DNA of 64,000 bases from Cryptomeria japonica (Eukaryota > Streptophyta > Pinopsida > Cupressales > Cupressaceae), in contig NC_081407.1 of assembly GCF_030272615.1 (NCBI RefSeq), forward strand, positions 148,985,744-149,049,743, given 5' to 3'. This document shows, piece by piece, positions 1 to 9,763 of this stretch. Below the pieces are notes generated by a model. The model was not told the origin of the DNA. It worked only from the letters and a program-made list of their open reading frames with translations, and searched no databases. Made by a program: the position numbers and the translations under genes. Positions within the stretch are counted from its first letter, which is position 1. Every line of letters begins with the position of its first letter.

Positions 1-42
1 TGCTCTTGGGATCTCTGAAGTTGTATTTTCTCAACTTCTTCA
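1..42 (+). repeat. 5' LTR tail of N1 copy 1
   Basis: These 42 bases match the last 42 bases of the LTR ending at 2678 with one visible difference (G to A near position 18). They end in CA directly before the primer site. The rest of the LTR lies outside the window. Confidence 0.85.
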
Positions 43-55
43 TGGTATCAGAGCC
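43..55 (+). promoter_or_regulatory. Primer-binding site, initiator Met tRNA type
   Basis: TGGTATCAGAGCC begins at the base after the LTR tail. This is the standard plant Copia primer site complementary to the 3' end of initiator methionine tRNA (family knowledge). Confidence 0.9.
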
Positions 56-2352
56 TACATCTGCTGCTGTTGCTTGTTCTTGATTTTTTCAGAAGATTTT
101 TTGGAGGAGGGTTTCAAGCTTTATAAAGTTTTTTTTTAATTTGCATATGGGGATCTTTTCTATTTTTGGGATTTTTGGGCTCAAACGAACCTCACCATTA
201 AGCTCAGAACACCAAAAAAACCCCATTTTCATATAAAATTTGTCCAATTTGGACAACTGTGGGTTTGACATTTTTTTAAAAAAAATTTGCCCTTCTTGGG
301 CATGCTTTTCAAGACAATTTTTTTTTTTAAAAATAATTTTTTAAATTTTTGGGCAGTTTAACGGCTTACCTAGGCAGAAATTCTCAAACTTTTGTGAAAA
401 AAATACCTTTCAGAAAAAGGGTTTTTCCTTTTTTTTTTTGTTTTGAAAAAAACAAACTAAAAAAGCATTTAAAAGAGGGGGGTCGATGGCCTTTGTAGGG
501 CCGTACGACCTCTGCAGGTTTGTACGACCCACAATAGGCCGTGGACCTGTCCTCCAGCCTCCAGTGCTCTGAGAGTAGTGTCCAGTCTGCCATGCTCTAG
601 CAGCCCACCGCTCTAGCAGTCGTCCTTTCGGTCACTGCCTGGGTCATCGCCGCCCATGGGCCCGCCTCCCACTGCCCGCCGCTCAGGCTCCTGGTTGCCC
701 CATTGTTGTCGACCTGCTCCCGGCTACCCTCACAGAAGCTCGCCCTGCTGACACTTGCCTTCTCGACCGCCCTCACGACAACTACCTACCGCCCTCCTGG
801 CCACCCTGCTGTCCCCGGCCACTGCCATGCTGCCTCTGTCGTCGTCGGTCGCCGCCTATGTCTTTTTCTCGGTAGGCCGTATTTTTTTTCCGATGATAGA
901 CTTTTTTCTGGTAGGGCATTTTTTCCGATGACTGACTTTTTTCTGGCAACTGGATTTTTTTTTGGCAAGGCATTTTTTAGGCGATGAATTTTTTTCCGGC
1001 AGGCAGGGAATATTCTGCTGACATCAGCACTGTGTAGGTAGTCTTTAGGGCCCTTCTGGGCCCATCCGGAGCACCTTTAGTAATTTGCCCATATCTTGGG
1101 CCCATAGAGACATTTTTTGATAAACCTTATATCATCGGAAATTTCTTTCCAAGCTCTATCCAGATCCGAAGGTTTGAATTTTTTATTTTTCTTTTTTGAT
1201 GGTGTTTTTTGTTGTCAAAGCCAGAGGTTCGTTTTTGCACTCCGGGAGACATAACTTGAGCATCCGAGCTCCGTTTTTTGAAAACTTTATATCGTTGGAA
1301 AGCTTGTTCTGTGCACTTTCTAATCATATGAGTTTTATTTCCAGATTCTTCTCTAGGTACATTTTATTCATTTTTTTGCTTTTCAACACTCTAGTGAATA
1401 TCTTGGATGTTTCAAGTCTTGAGATCTCTTTCTTTGAGTAGGATGTCTCATATTTGGCTATTCTTTCTGTTTTTCCAGCCTTATGTCTCTTCTGATCATT
1501 CTAGTCTTTTTTTTGTAAGCATTTTCTTTATGCAAACGCATTGAGATAAAGTGCCACTATGCATTGTATACTTGAGATCTTGCACATCTTGTGCCTTATT
1601 ATACACGCACTTCATTATAAAGTGCCATGGGGGGGTTATTTTTTTCCTTGTTTTACATCTACCTTTGTCACATGAGTGTTCCTTCCACAACATTAGCCTC
1701 ATGATGTGTGTCGAGTGTTCCTTCCACGCCACTATGTACTTTCTCTGCACCTTCGATGTTCCTGGTTCTTCGTCATGCAGTTCTTGTTGGCCATCTTTTT
1801 CAGTGTACCTGTCCCTCACCCTTGTCTGCATTATGGGTGGGTTTATCCTATTATTCGAATGCTTCCTTGGTTCGTTGGATCAATTCTTCAGGCTTCAGTG
1901 TTTTATGCCATATGTATATTCCAGTTCAGTCCTTTGCCTTTGTTTGCCATCTGATTCGAGTAGTGTTATTTGAGGGCACTCATGTAGATTACAATCTTCT
2001 CTACCTGATCATCTTCTATTTCAGTGGAGGTTCTTTAGATCGATAGTTATTCTTCGATAGTGTTTGCAAGTTCTTCATGCTTCAGTGATTCTTCTGCTCT
2101 TCTCTTGTTCCTATCTTTTTGGAACATTCTTGTTTGGAGGCTTCTTCAGTCCTTCACTTGCTTTTTCCATCTCTTTTTGGAGGATTTTTTTTCCCACAGT
2201 GGTTTTCTCTATTTCCCTGGTTCATAGAGATTTGGTTGTGATTGGGTACCTCATTAGGCTTTGTTGTCGGGACCCAAATTTTTGCCTTCATCATGTAGTT
2301 GCATTTTTCGCTTCATGCATTTAGTTTTGTAGCTACTCCCTAAGTTCATCTT
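56..2352 (+). other. Internal region of N1 copy 1, no supported gene
   Basis: The region is T-rich, with homopolymer runs and a GC-rich island near 590-860 that also holds tandem TTTTTTCCGATGA-like units (about 880-1000). Short open frames exist on both strands, but none has a recognisable domain and none is conserved as protein in the copy at 55788-57669. I treat it as non-coding. Confidence 0.65.
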
Positions 2353-2361
2353 AAGGGGGGG

Positions 2362-2678
2362 TGTTAGAGTTATCTTGTATTAGCTAATAATTATTTATTT
2401 AATTATTAGTCTATTATACTCTACGCTTAATCTAAACTTAGGCATTAAATACACTTTATCCCTTTAGGGTTTCTTTAGGGTTGCACACCTTTAGGGTTGC
2501 TAATATCCTTTTATATGGATTGTATTGTACTTTTTCATTTGATTGATTCCCTCTCTGAATGATAATCTTTTTCTTTAGAGCCATTATTGTGTTTTTGTCT
2601 CCAATCTTCTCTTGTGACATACATTTTGCTTGCAGGTGCTCTTGGGATCTCTAAAGTTGTATTTTCTCAACTTCTTCA
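2362..2678 (+). repeat. 3' LTR of N1 copy 1 (317 bp)
   Basis: Starts TGTTAGAG directly after the purine tract AAGGGGGGG (2353-2361) and ends CTTCTTCA. Its length matches the 319-bp LTRs of the minus-strand copy at 55469-57988. It contains an AT-rich U3 and a short TTTAGGGTT repeat near 2460-2500. Confidence 0.88.
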
Positions 2679-3174
2679 GTATATGTATTTCTTTTGTACC
2701 AACATTTAACTTCAATATAATGCATCTCAATGTATCTTGCATAATACCATTTGAAAATTTCAAAACCACACCAAAATATGCATATAGATATTTTTGAAAG
2801 TGGCAATTGAGAATAAATTCCCAAATACATATGCTTATTGTTTACATTTATTTAATTAGACGCATGCATTTAAGTAAAAGGGATTTTATTTCTTCACACC
2901 TATTATAATATTAGATGCCTCGACTTATGTGTCTAAGGGTTTTGACTTAAAATAATTTTGTGAGGACCAAAGTTAATGTTCATGATACCCAATACATTTG
3001 GGTTTAAACTATAAGATACAAGATTTAGTTGATAAAAATTTAATTCATCTAAAAGTAATAAGCAATGGGGGTAGTAAACTTTCTACTCTTATCAAGTAAA
3101 ATCTTGAAATATACATCAATCCTTTTCAACAACATGACCAATGTAGTCATGTGAAAACACTTTTAGAAGAGACG
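2679..3174. repeat. Old dispersed repeat flank
   Basis: Non-coding AT-rich sequence. The part at about 2690-2880 resembles 35008-35200 (both contain TTTTGTACCAA followed by TTAACTTCAA, then CTTGCATAAT). No gene is visible. Confidence 0.55.
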
Positions 3175-3189
3175 AAACAAAGAGATGTT
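3175..3189. repeat. Left 15-bp target-site duplication of the LINE-like retroposon
   Basis: AAACAAAGAGATGTT here is repeated exactly at 4874-4888. A long duplication beside an A-rich tail is typical of target-primed reverse transcription. Confidence 0.85.
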
Positions 3190-4873
3190 AATTATAATCA
3201 TATATGTAATATTGAGGATAGCGAGCGAGAGTGGGAAGATGTCTGCTAGGGTTTCAGTAGGAGGTGAGGATGTAGGGGAGGAAGAGGGAGATGATGGGAA
3301 TGACAATTGTGTTGTAGGCATGGTCCAGGTTTTGCATCTTGCTTGCTTTGGTGGAGGGGATTAGTTAATCCTCATTTTTCCTGCGGGGGAATTCTTCCTC
3401 CCCGCATCGCTCATGGTTGTTTGTGAGATGATTTTTGAGGCTCGGATCTAGGAAGGATGGGAAGTTTGGTGCTTCTCGAACCCAAGAGAGGTTTTTTGCG
3501 AGGAGATCTATGTTGGTCAAGCTCAAGCAGGGAAAATTTGTGTTGCCTGGGCCCAATTGGGTTGGCAGATCCCCTTCTCTAGCACTACCCTTTATCCGTG
3601 TTGCATATGTGTGTGTGGATACAGAGTTGGCTTAAGGGTTTGTTGTGCTATTGGCGAGAGGGACCTTGTGTAACATTTTTTGTTGTGGGGCCTCTTGTTC
3701 GAGCCTCCCTGTGCTTTTCTCTCTTTGGGTTTCACTAGTTTTGGCGTTGTTGGGGGTCTCAATTCTCTGGTCGGACCTCTATCCCGATGGATGTCTATGG
3801 AGGGCCTCTGCTCTATTCTGGAGGTCTTGTTGAGGAAGGTTGTTTGGTTGTCTTGGGGAGAACCCTACCTTGGTATGAGTCTTGTGGGTTTCATCACCAT
3901 CGTTATTCGTAGCCTCAACCAAATCTTTCTATGCCCTATGGTTGTTATTGAAGATTTGATGGTGGGTTGTTGTCTCTAGTCCAACCATGTTTGTGCAGGC
4001 TTCATCTTTTGGATAGCCCTTTCCTTGCAGCCTCGGTTTTCTCTGGTTTGCCTTATAGAGGTGGTCCTATCTTCTTTTGAGGTGGAGATGGATGGTACTA
4101 GAGATAAACTTTCTCCTATTGAGGTGGAGTTAGGTGTTGCGATGGAGGCTAGAAGGTGTTGGTGGGAGGTTGTTGGTGCCCTGCTTTTGGGCTGTATGAG
4201 AACAGAGGTTGGTCCTTTATTTGATTTCTCTTATTTATCACCTATTGAGGTGGTGATCTTGGAGGGTACAATGTGTTCCGCTCTGTTTTCTCTCAAGATC
4301 AATTTTATGAGAGCCTTTCAAAAACCCATTGTTACTAGTTGTCGGAGCCCTGTAAAACCTACTCTTAAGGTTGAAGGAGCTTGGAAAAATCCTATGTTCT
4401 TTGTTTCTCTCAAGGATGGGCTCGATGCTAGCAGTTTGCAAGGGCCCAGTTTGGCTAGTGTTTGTTTTTGGTTAGGCTTGGGATTTGTGGTTTTTTGTGG
4501 CCTATAGATTCTATTACAGGTTATGGGAGCTTGGGAAAACCCTTCATGTTGGTTGAGGGTGCTTGATAAACCCTCGTTATTTGTCTTTGTGGTCTATTGT
4601 TTTCTAACTTAGACCATCTGCTTGAGCTAGCCTATTTTGTAACACTTGATGTTTGGTTGGTGTTTGGTTGGTTGTGACTACTCTGAAGTTATGTTTATTC
4701 TTTGTGCAGTCTTTGGGTTTTGGGCTCTGGATGCTGGTAAGTCCAAAAGGTTTCAAGTCCTTTCTAGAACATGTGGTTCACTGCTTGGTAGTCTTGTCCA
4801 TTATTCAATGACAACTCTATGGTTGTAAGGGTTTCGGGGCCCCTTTAAAACCCATTTTATCCTAATAAAAAAC
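3190..4873 (+). mobile_element. 1.68-kb LINE-like retroposon without reverse transcriptase
   Basis: The segment is bounded by a perfect 15-bp direct repeat and ends in CCTAATAAAAAAC, which resembles the last bases of the full LINE at 59976. This is the signature of target-primed insertion (established for LINEs). It is GT-rich on the plus strand and holds only short frames (for example 3680-3979 and 4025-4507), none of which resembles endonuclease, reverse transcriptase or a Gag-like ORF1. A block reading CCTATTGAGGTGG recurs near 4114 and 4240. It is best read as a non-autonomous or internally rearranged LINE derivative; a retroposed host transcript is the main alternative. Confidence 0.7.
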
Positions 4874-4888
4874 AAACAAAGAGATGTT
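4874..4888. repeat. Right 15-bp target-site duplication of the LINE-like retroposon
   Basis: Exact copy of the bases at 3175-3189, directly after the A-rich tail. Confidence 0.85.
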
Positions 4889-5554
4889 GGACATATCATC
4901 ATAATCCCGTGGGGAGTTTGTTGAGGTCATCAATGAGAAATCTAATGCATCTACATTTTTTATCCATAACATTTTTCTCATGATCAAATACCATGGATTG
5001 CTTTGCATCATGTGAACTATATTATGTCAAGATATCTACATAATTATGGTGACCATGGATGCCGCTTCATTGTATGTATTGAAGAGTTTTTATTTAACCA
5101 TCATTTACAACAAGATCAATATGCACATTTTGGTGTTTCTTTAAAATGTTCTATGACGTAGTGAAAAACACAATGAGTTGCATGAGATCTTAAAAACAAT
5201 AATTATTTGAAAGAAAATCATTCTCTTTCATATCATTCCTACTCATGATCAATTTTGTATCATTCTTGATAAACCATAAAAAATCACTAGCTAAATGACA
5301 AATAATACCTGATGATCTTTGTGTATCCATAAGAATACTTGATCCTCTTAAATAGACCAAACATTTCCCATGTAAGATTTAATATAGGCCATTAAAATTT
5401 TACTTTTGCTTGAGAACAATAGGAATTGAAATGCTGCAAAAACAGTAAAATGAAGACAAAAAGGATGGGAGAGCTTCAGATCTGTCATACAAATGTAAAA
5501 AATCCTTTCAGTTTGGTGCAGTTGAGTAAAAAGAAATGGGGTACATGGGGTATT
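4889..5554. other. AT-rich spacer, continuation of the 2679-3174 flank
   Basis: This is the other side of the retroposon insertion. No open frame has a recognisable domain. I could not match it convincingly to any element family. Confidence 0.5.
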
Positions 5555-5665
5555 AGAGAGTACCAATATTTTCTTCTCCTCCTCCTATTTTGTGGCTAAA
5601 GTCGAACCCTTGTCAATGCGATAGATATGTCTTGCTATATACCATTACACCACAGGTACTAGTCA
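5555..5665 (-). repeat. tRNA-derived SINE-like head (copy A)
   Basis: On the minus strand the segment reads TACCTGTGGTGTAATGGTAT (box A-like), then after about 30 bases AAGGGTTCGACTT (box B-like), then GGTACTCTCTA. The same order occurs on the minus strand at 32385-32512. Spacing and box consensus fit an internal RNA polymerase III promoter of a plant SINE, but I could not define the 3' tail or a target duplication. Confidence 0.45.
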
Positions 5666-5808
5666 AGATTTTCTCTTGTATTTTAAGTAATCTATCTAGT
5701 GTCATCAACTAAAAACTACAAAAATTATCAATTTGTCTAGATCAAGAATAGTAGGAAGGATTAGTAACATAAATTATAATGACATCAAGAGCATAATTTA
5801 TCTAATAT

Positions 5809-5813
5809 AAATG
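5809..5813. repeat. Left target-site duplication of Tat element 1
   Basis: AAATG precedes the 5' LTR and recurs at 20852-20856 after the 3' LTR. The paralogous empty site near 32550 supports this boundary. Confidence 0.85.
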
Positions 5814-7041
5814 TGTAGTCACATAAATCTGTCCAGCTTAATTAAATGAATATTTCGTATTTATTTGATTAAAAATCCACTAGCCATCAATTAATTAAAT
5901 TAATATTTAATTAATTCATCCCCAAACATTCTTCTATTAATTAAATAAATTATTCGATTTATTTTAATTAATTCATTAAAATCAAATTCCCATTAATTAA
6001 ATAAATAAAATCAATTTATTTAATTAAATCCCCCTATTCCTCTTTTAAATAAATTAACATTTATTTAAATCATTTTAAAACCCACCCCACTTGCATTTTC
6101 CTACAAATACAACTTGCACACATTATTGAAATAAATGAATTTTTATTTTAATAAAATCCTATTTTCCCTCACCCACCAAATCCACTTGCAAAATCTAATC
6201 CCCTTCTAGATTCTTCTAACCCCTTCCTAATTAGCCTAATCCATCCCCTAATTATTGTCACATTCCTAAGCAAAATGGAGTCACTTCTCAAATGGCCCAA
6301 AGTCTTGGATAACCATTGAAGGTTTTCAACCTTCAACCACCAAAAACCCCAAAGTCTTTGAAAACCATTAAAGGCTTCCAACTTTCAACCACTTAATCCC
6401 CAAAGTCTCCAATAACCATTAATGGTTAATTCAACTCTCCCACATGGTTAAAACATTTGTTTTGACTCAACCTCTACCCAACCCAAGGGTCTCATCAGGT
6501 CATTAATGCTTTGACCATGATTATCTCTTAATCATTTGCACAAAGGTTTATCCTGGGATTAACTCCTAATTCAGTGGGTAATCCTAATTTAGGCTTGACC
6601 CTTAGCCTTTAGATAACCATGAGGTCTTCTCAGGCCTTTAATGCCTCCAACCTCTTCTTTCAACCCAATCCTGTGTTGACACTTGTCACTATTTTATTGG
6701 TGCCAATTGTGCACATGGATCCCCAACTTTCAAGCTTGACCCTTGATTAAACCTTTCAATCCTGGCCATCCATTGCTCCATTTTTCCTATAAATAGAGCC
6801 CATTCCTTCATAATCCAGATCCTGAAAACTTGTATGCATTTAGACTATAGCCATTTTAGAGAGCATTTTAGCATAAACAAACTAAATCTTGTCTTTTGGT
6901 AAAATACATCATTTTAGCATTAAAATAGCTTTTCATTTCATGTTTAGAGCTATTCTACAATCTCAATCTTGTCTTTTGTTTCTTGTGCTCTTGTGTGTGT
7001 TGTCATCAAACAGATTTTCTAATCCTTTTTGCAGAGCATCA
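5814..7041 (+). repeat. 5' LTR of Tat element 1 (1228 bp)
   Basis: Begins TGTAGTCACATAAATC and ends GCATCA, two bases before the primer site. It matches 19415-20569 without a visible difference up to 6968, then departs abruptly. The U3 part (5835-6060) is packed with TTAATTAA-type palindromic AT repeats. The breakpoint at 6968 lies within a 14-base sequence (6965-6978) that also occurs at 6885-6898. Confidence 0.9.
6788..6795 (+). promoter_or_regulatory. LTR TATA box (5' LTR)
   Basis: TATAAATA followed by GAGCCC. The upstream GGCCATCC block and this box recur in the LTR fragment at 42932-44030 (TATAAAAT at 43668). The equivalent box in the second Tat element is at 22569. This is the likely start-site element for genomic RNA. 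Confidence 0.75.
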
Positions 7042-7043
7042 TT

Positions 7044-7071
7044 TGGTGAACCCGACGTGAATCGAACACGC
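7044..7071 (+). promoter_or_regulatory. Primer-binding site, tRNA-Trp, 28 nt
   Basis: The site begins TGGTGAACCCGACGTGAATC and runs through CGAACACGC. As I recall the plant nuclear tryptophan tRNA, this is an exact complement of its 3' end (CCA, acceptor arm, whole T arm). The match is far longer than the usual 10-18 bases. It sits two bases after the 5' LTR. Confidence 0.85.
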
Positions 7072-8799
7072 AAAAAGAGCAACTTTTTTTTTTAACCAAT
7101 AACATGTTTGAATGTTGAAAATGTCACACAGGTTGCGCTTTTGACACTGTTTTGGTGCGTTTGACATTATTTTGGCGCTATTCACTCTGTTTCAGTGCTT
7201 TTCCCTTCTCTGTCTTTCCCTTTCTTTTAGTGCGTTTGTGTTAAATAGTGCCTCTGTTCAAACGCAGACTAGCGCTATTGTAACAAAACGTTGTACAAAT
7301 CACCTTGTAACCAAAAAAAAAAAAAAAAAACCAAAAAAAAAAAAAAATTAGGCTTGTAGAAGCCCACCAAATAGGCGGATTTTACTAACTATTTTTCTCT
7401 TTTGTGCAGATTTAAATTAGATTAAAAAGTAGATTTATATTTTTTACTAACTTGTTTTTTGAAGTTGGTTTTAAAAATGAATTCACATTTTATTTTGGTT
7501 TAAAATTAACTTCACATTTCAAATTTGGGCTTTTAAAAAAGAATCACACATTTGTTTGGGGCTCTTAAAAAGAATTTCATTGTTCAAAGGTAAAAAGAAC
7601 CACAAACTTATACAAAAACAACTTTATTTTTTTTTGCAAGTTAGGAAACAAACTTCGTTTTGGTGCTTAAAATCAACAAGGCAAATTTTATTTCTTGCAT
7701 CAAGATAAAACTCACAATCCACACTTCCATTTTTGGTGCAAATAAAATTCACAATCAACTTGTCTCATTTTCAAAGCAATTTTCCTTCAAAGCAAAACGT
7801 GTTTTTCATTAAGTTGACCAGGATTTTCAAAATTCTAGATTACAAAACACATTGCCTTTGAAGTTAAAAAGAACACCATGACTGTTGGAGCAACATCTCC
7901 AAATAGTTAGATCATATTGCCATGATGGATTAAAAAGAACAAGTGAATTTCATGTTTGGCACGCTTGTGCACAAAAGTCAGTCGAGTGGACCTACTTCTA
8001 ACACACACTATCCTCTCCCTTGGCTCTCGTGGTCCTAGGTGCAAGAGAAAAGTGTTAGTAACACTCAAAATTTTATTTTTTTAAGAGAGGCCTGCCAAGG
8101 GATCGATACTCTTGGGAACGACCTCGAGCGGTAAATCCTTCGAGCCGCTATAGAAATCAGGTGAGAGCGAAAGCTGTAGCCTTGGGTATAGCTGTTCCTA
8201 CAGTGTAACTGGCCGAAAGGACAAATGGGCCCCACCACCAGTTACAAGGCTCTTAAGTGAGTCACTGCAGAATGAACTTATGTCCAAAGCCATCGAACAT
8301 GACTAAACACTTTTAAGTAGTAGCCCACCTGTTCTATTGATTGAGGATATTTGAGGTATAATTTAGTGCAAGAGCATAGATGGTTTTGCTCCCAAGATAC
8401 TCACCATACATATTTCCTTGAGTAGAAACATAGCTTTTTGAAAGGTCACTTGTGACTTGATAAAAGTGGTGACTCCCCCATCATAGGGATCATCTATTTG
8501 TTATGCTCGTGCAAGACTTAGTATATCACATCCTTACCTGCCACGGCGGGATTCATAAGGTATGTAGTACCAAAGTCGAAGAAATATCAAGATGTGGGCT
8601 AAATTTATCACAACTGGCCATTTGACCATAGGGATAAAGAGTGTTTGAAGTGTGTTCGTTTTACAGACCTAGTGCAAATTGAGCCGACTTCAGGCTTTGA
8701 AATTACACCTTAAAATAAATCTAAAGGAAGGGTCAGAAACAAGTCCAAGGATTGGGTTGATCTAGACCCATACTCATTTGTGCCTTTGAGGCTACAATC
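7072..8799 (+). other. Long untranslated leader of Tat element 1
   Basis: Contains poly-A runs (7313-7348), CA- and TTTG-rich stretches and a structured GC-richer part at 8085-8290. No convincing gene. The structured part has counterparts in the leader of the second Tat element at 23720-23840. Confidence 0.65.
8127..8175 (+). other. Conserved leader RNA hairpins (element 1)
   Basis: AGCGG (8127-8131) can pair with CCGCT (8145-8149), and AGC-GAAA-GCT (8166-8175) forms a tetraloop hairpin. The second element has AGTGG/CCACT and a 7-bp stem on the same GAAA loop in the same order (23762-23832). A competing CTCGA/TCGAG pairing is possible here. A role in packaging, dimerisation or translation of the genomic RNA is inference. 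Confidence 0.45.
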
Positions 8800-9324
8800 T
8801 TGTGTCTGTGTGCTTGCTTTGTTTTCTTGTCAAAGAAAAATCAGAAAATCAATTCCAAAACCAAAGTATTCATCCAACATCTGTCAACACAACCAAAAAC
8901 ATCAAAAACAAAGTACAAACAACACAGAGTCACAACTTTTATGACCATTCTTCACATCTTGCGAAAGAAGAAGTGTCATCAGAATATTACCTTGAAAAGA
9001 AGACCATTAAGCTCAAAGGATTTGATCAAAAGGAGGAAATTCTTCTATCTCAATAGACAAATCTTTGTCTCACATAGAGTCTTTCTACATCGCATGCGTC
9101 TCTATCTTCAAGGTAAAACAAACGAGTTTGATTCCGAATCATTGAACCGCAGAGCTTTTATGCAATATAGAGCTCTGAGTTATCACAAAAATCAAGGAGG
9201 AAAGATTAATCCCAACTTCTTCCCAAACATCTGTATCACCTACAACACAGCTCGAGAAGTGCCACCAACGCTTGAAAGGGAAGAAACAGAGTTTGTCCCA
9301 TTTGTGACACAGAGTTTTTATTGA
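8800..9324 (+). CDS. Upstream ORF of Tat element 1 (about 174 residues, unknown function)
   Basis: I do not recognise the protein family. The frame lies 440 bp upstream of Gag-Pol on the same strand. Its C-terminal 110 residues are basic and include KRRKFFYLNR, FLHRMRLYLQG, NEFDSESLNRRAF and NQGGKIN. The decayed second Tat element has a matching series (KRRFLYINR, NYLRGYVIEFDEETLQARSF, NRGGRIN) at 25008-25281 in the same place before Gag. Conservation as protein between copies with different nucleotides argues for a real gene. Ogre elements of the Tat lineage carry an extra ORF before gag (family knowledge); whether this is that protein is unknown. The true start may be an internal methionine near 8941, since conservation begins about there. 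Confidence 0.6.
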   Translation: MCLCACFVFLSKKNQKINSKTKVFIQHLSTQPKTSKTKYKQHRVTTFMTILHILRKKKCHQNITLKRRPLSSKDLIKRRKFFYLNRQIFVSHRVFLHRMRLYLQGKTNEFDSESLNRRAFMQYRALSYHKNQGGKINPNFFPNICITYNTAREVPPTLEREETEFVPFVTQSFY

Positions 9325-9763
9325 AGTTGAAAACATTTTCATCCATCATCTCACTCATACATCATCACTTCATCATCAATCCATCCCAAAACTCTCAAAA
9401 CATTCAGAGGTTCTTGTCCCAAGATCCCTTTTTAGATATTGCTTGAAATCAAACACATCACATCACTTTTAGATTGTTTCTACATCTAGGATAAGCTCAT
9501 CCTAAGAGACACATCTACGCAGGTTAAAACTAGTTCATGAGTGAATCCTCTCATTGCTAGGTAGTCAAAATCTGTAACACATCTCAGATTTCTCTACACC
9601 TTATCACATCCAAACTCATCAAAACAAACAAGCAATTCAAAGAAAGAATTCTGGTTACATTTACCTTTAGAGTGCTAGAGATCTACAATCCACTAATCAT
9701 CCATCTTTCATCGAACAACTCATCATCATCTTCAATCAACTTCAACACAAACTTGCAAACAAA
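9325..9763 (+). other. Spacer between upstream ORF and gag
   Basis: A CA/TC-rich, purine-poor stretch of 439 bp with repeated CATCATC and ATCATCAC runs. No ORF of note. It would separate the upstream ORF from the main start at 9764, so translation of Gag-Pol needs re-initiation, leaky scanning or splicing (inference). Confidence 0.55.

Larger units (their letters stand above)
1..2678 (+). mobile_element. Non-autonomous Copia-type LTR element (family N1, copy 1), 5' end cut by the window
   Basis: The window opens inside a 5' LTR tail (1-42). An initiator-Met-type primer site follows, then about 2.3 kb of internal sequence, a purine tract (2353-2361) and a 3' LTR (2362-2678) that begins TGTTAGAG and ends CTTCTTCA like the 5' tail. 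The internal part has no open frame resembling Gag, protease, integrase or reverse transcriptase, so movement would depend on proteins supplied in trans by an autonomous Copia element (inference). A related copy in the opposite orientation lies at 55469-57988 and shares internal blocks, including the primer-proximal region around 170-260. A GC-rich block at about 590-860 contrasts with the AT- and T-rich rest. The target duplication cannot be checked because the left end is missing. Confidence 0.8.

Noticed and set aside
703-987. 94-codon GC-rich plus-strand frame in N1 copy 1
   Set aside because: It covers the GC-rich island and a T-rich tandem stretch, has no domain and is not conserved in copy 2.
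4889-5340. Possible Copia RNase H remnant on the minus strand
   Set aside because: Translations in all frames gave no recognisable motif, so I left it as unclassified spacer.
6169-6381. Identical 70-codon minus-strand frames at 6169-6381 and 19770-19982
   Set aside because: They are LTR sequence, identical because the LTRs are. Useful only as evidence for a young insertion.
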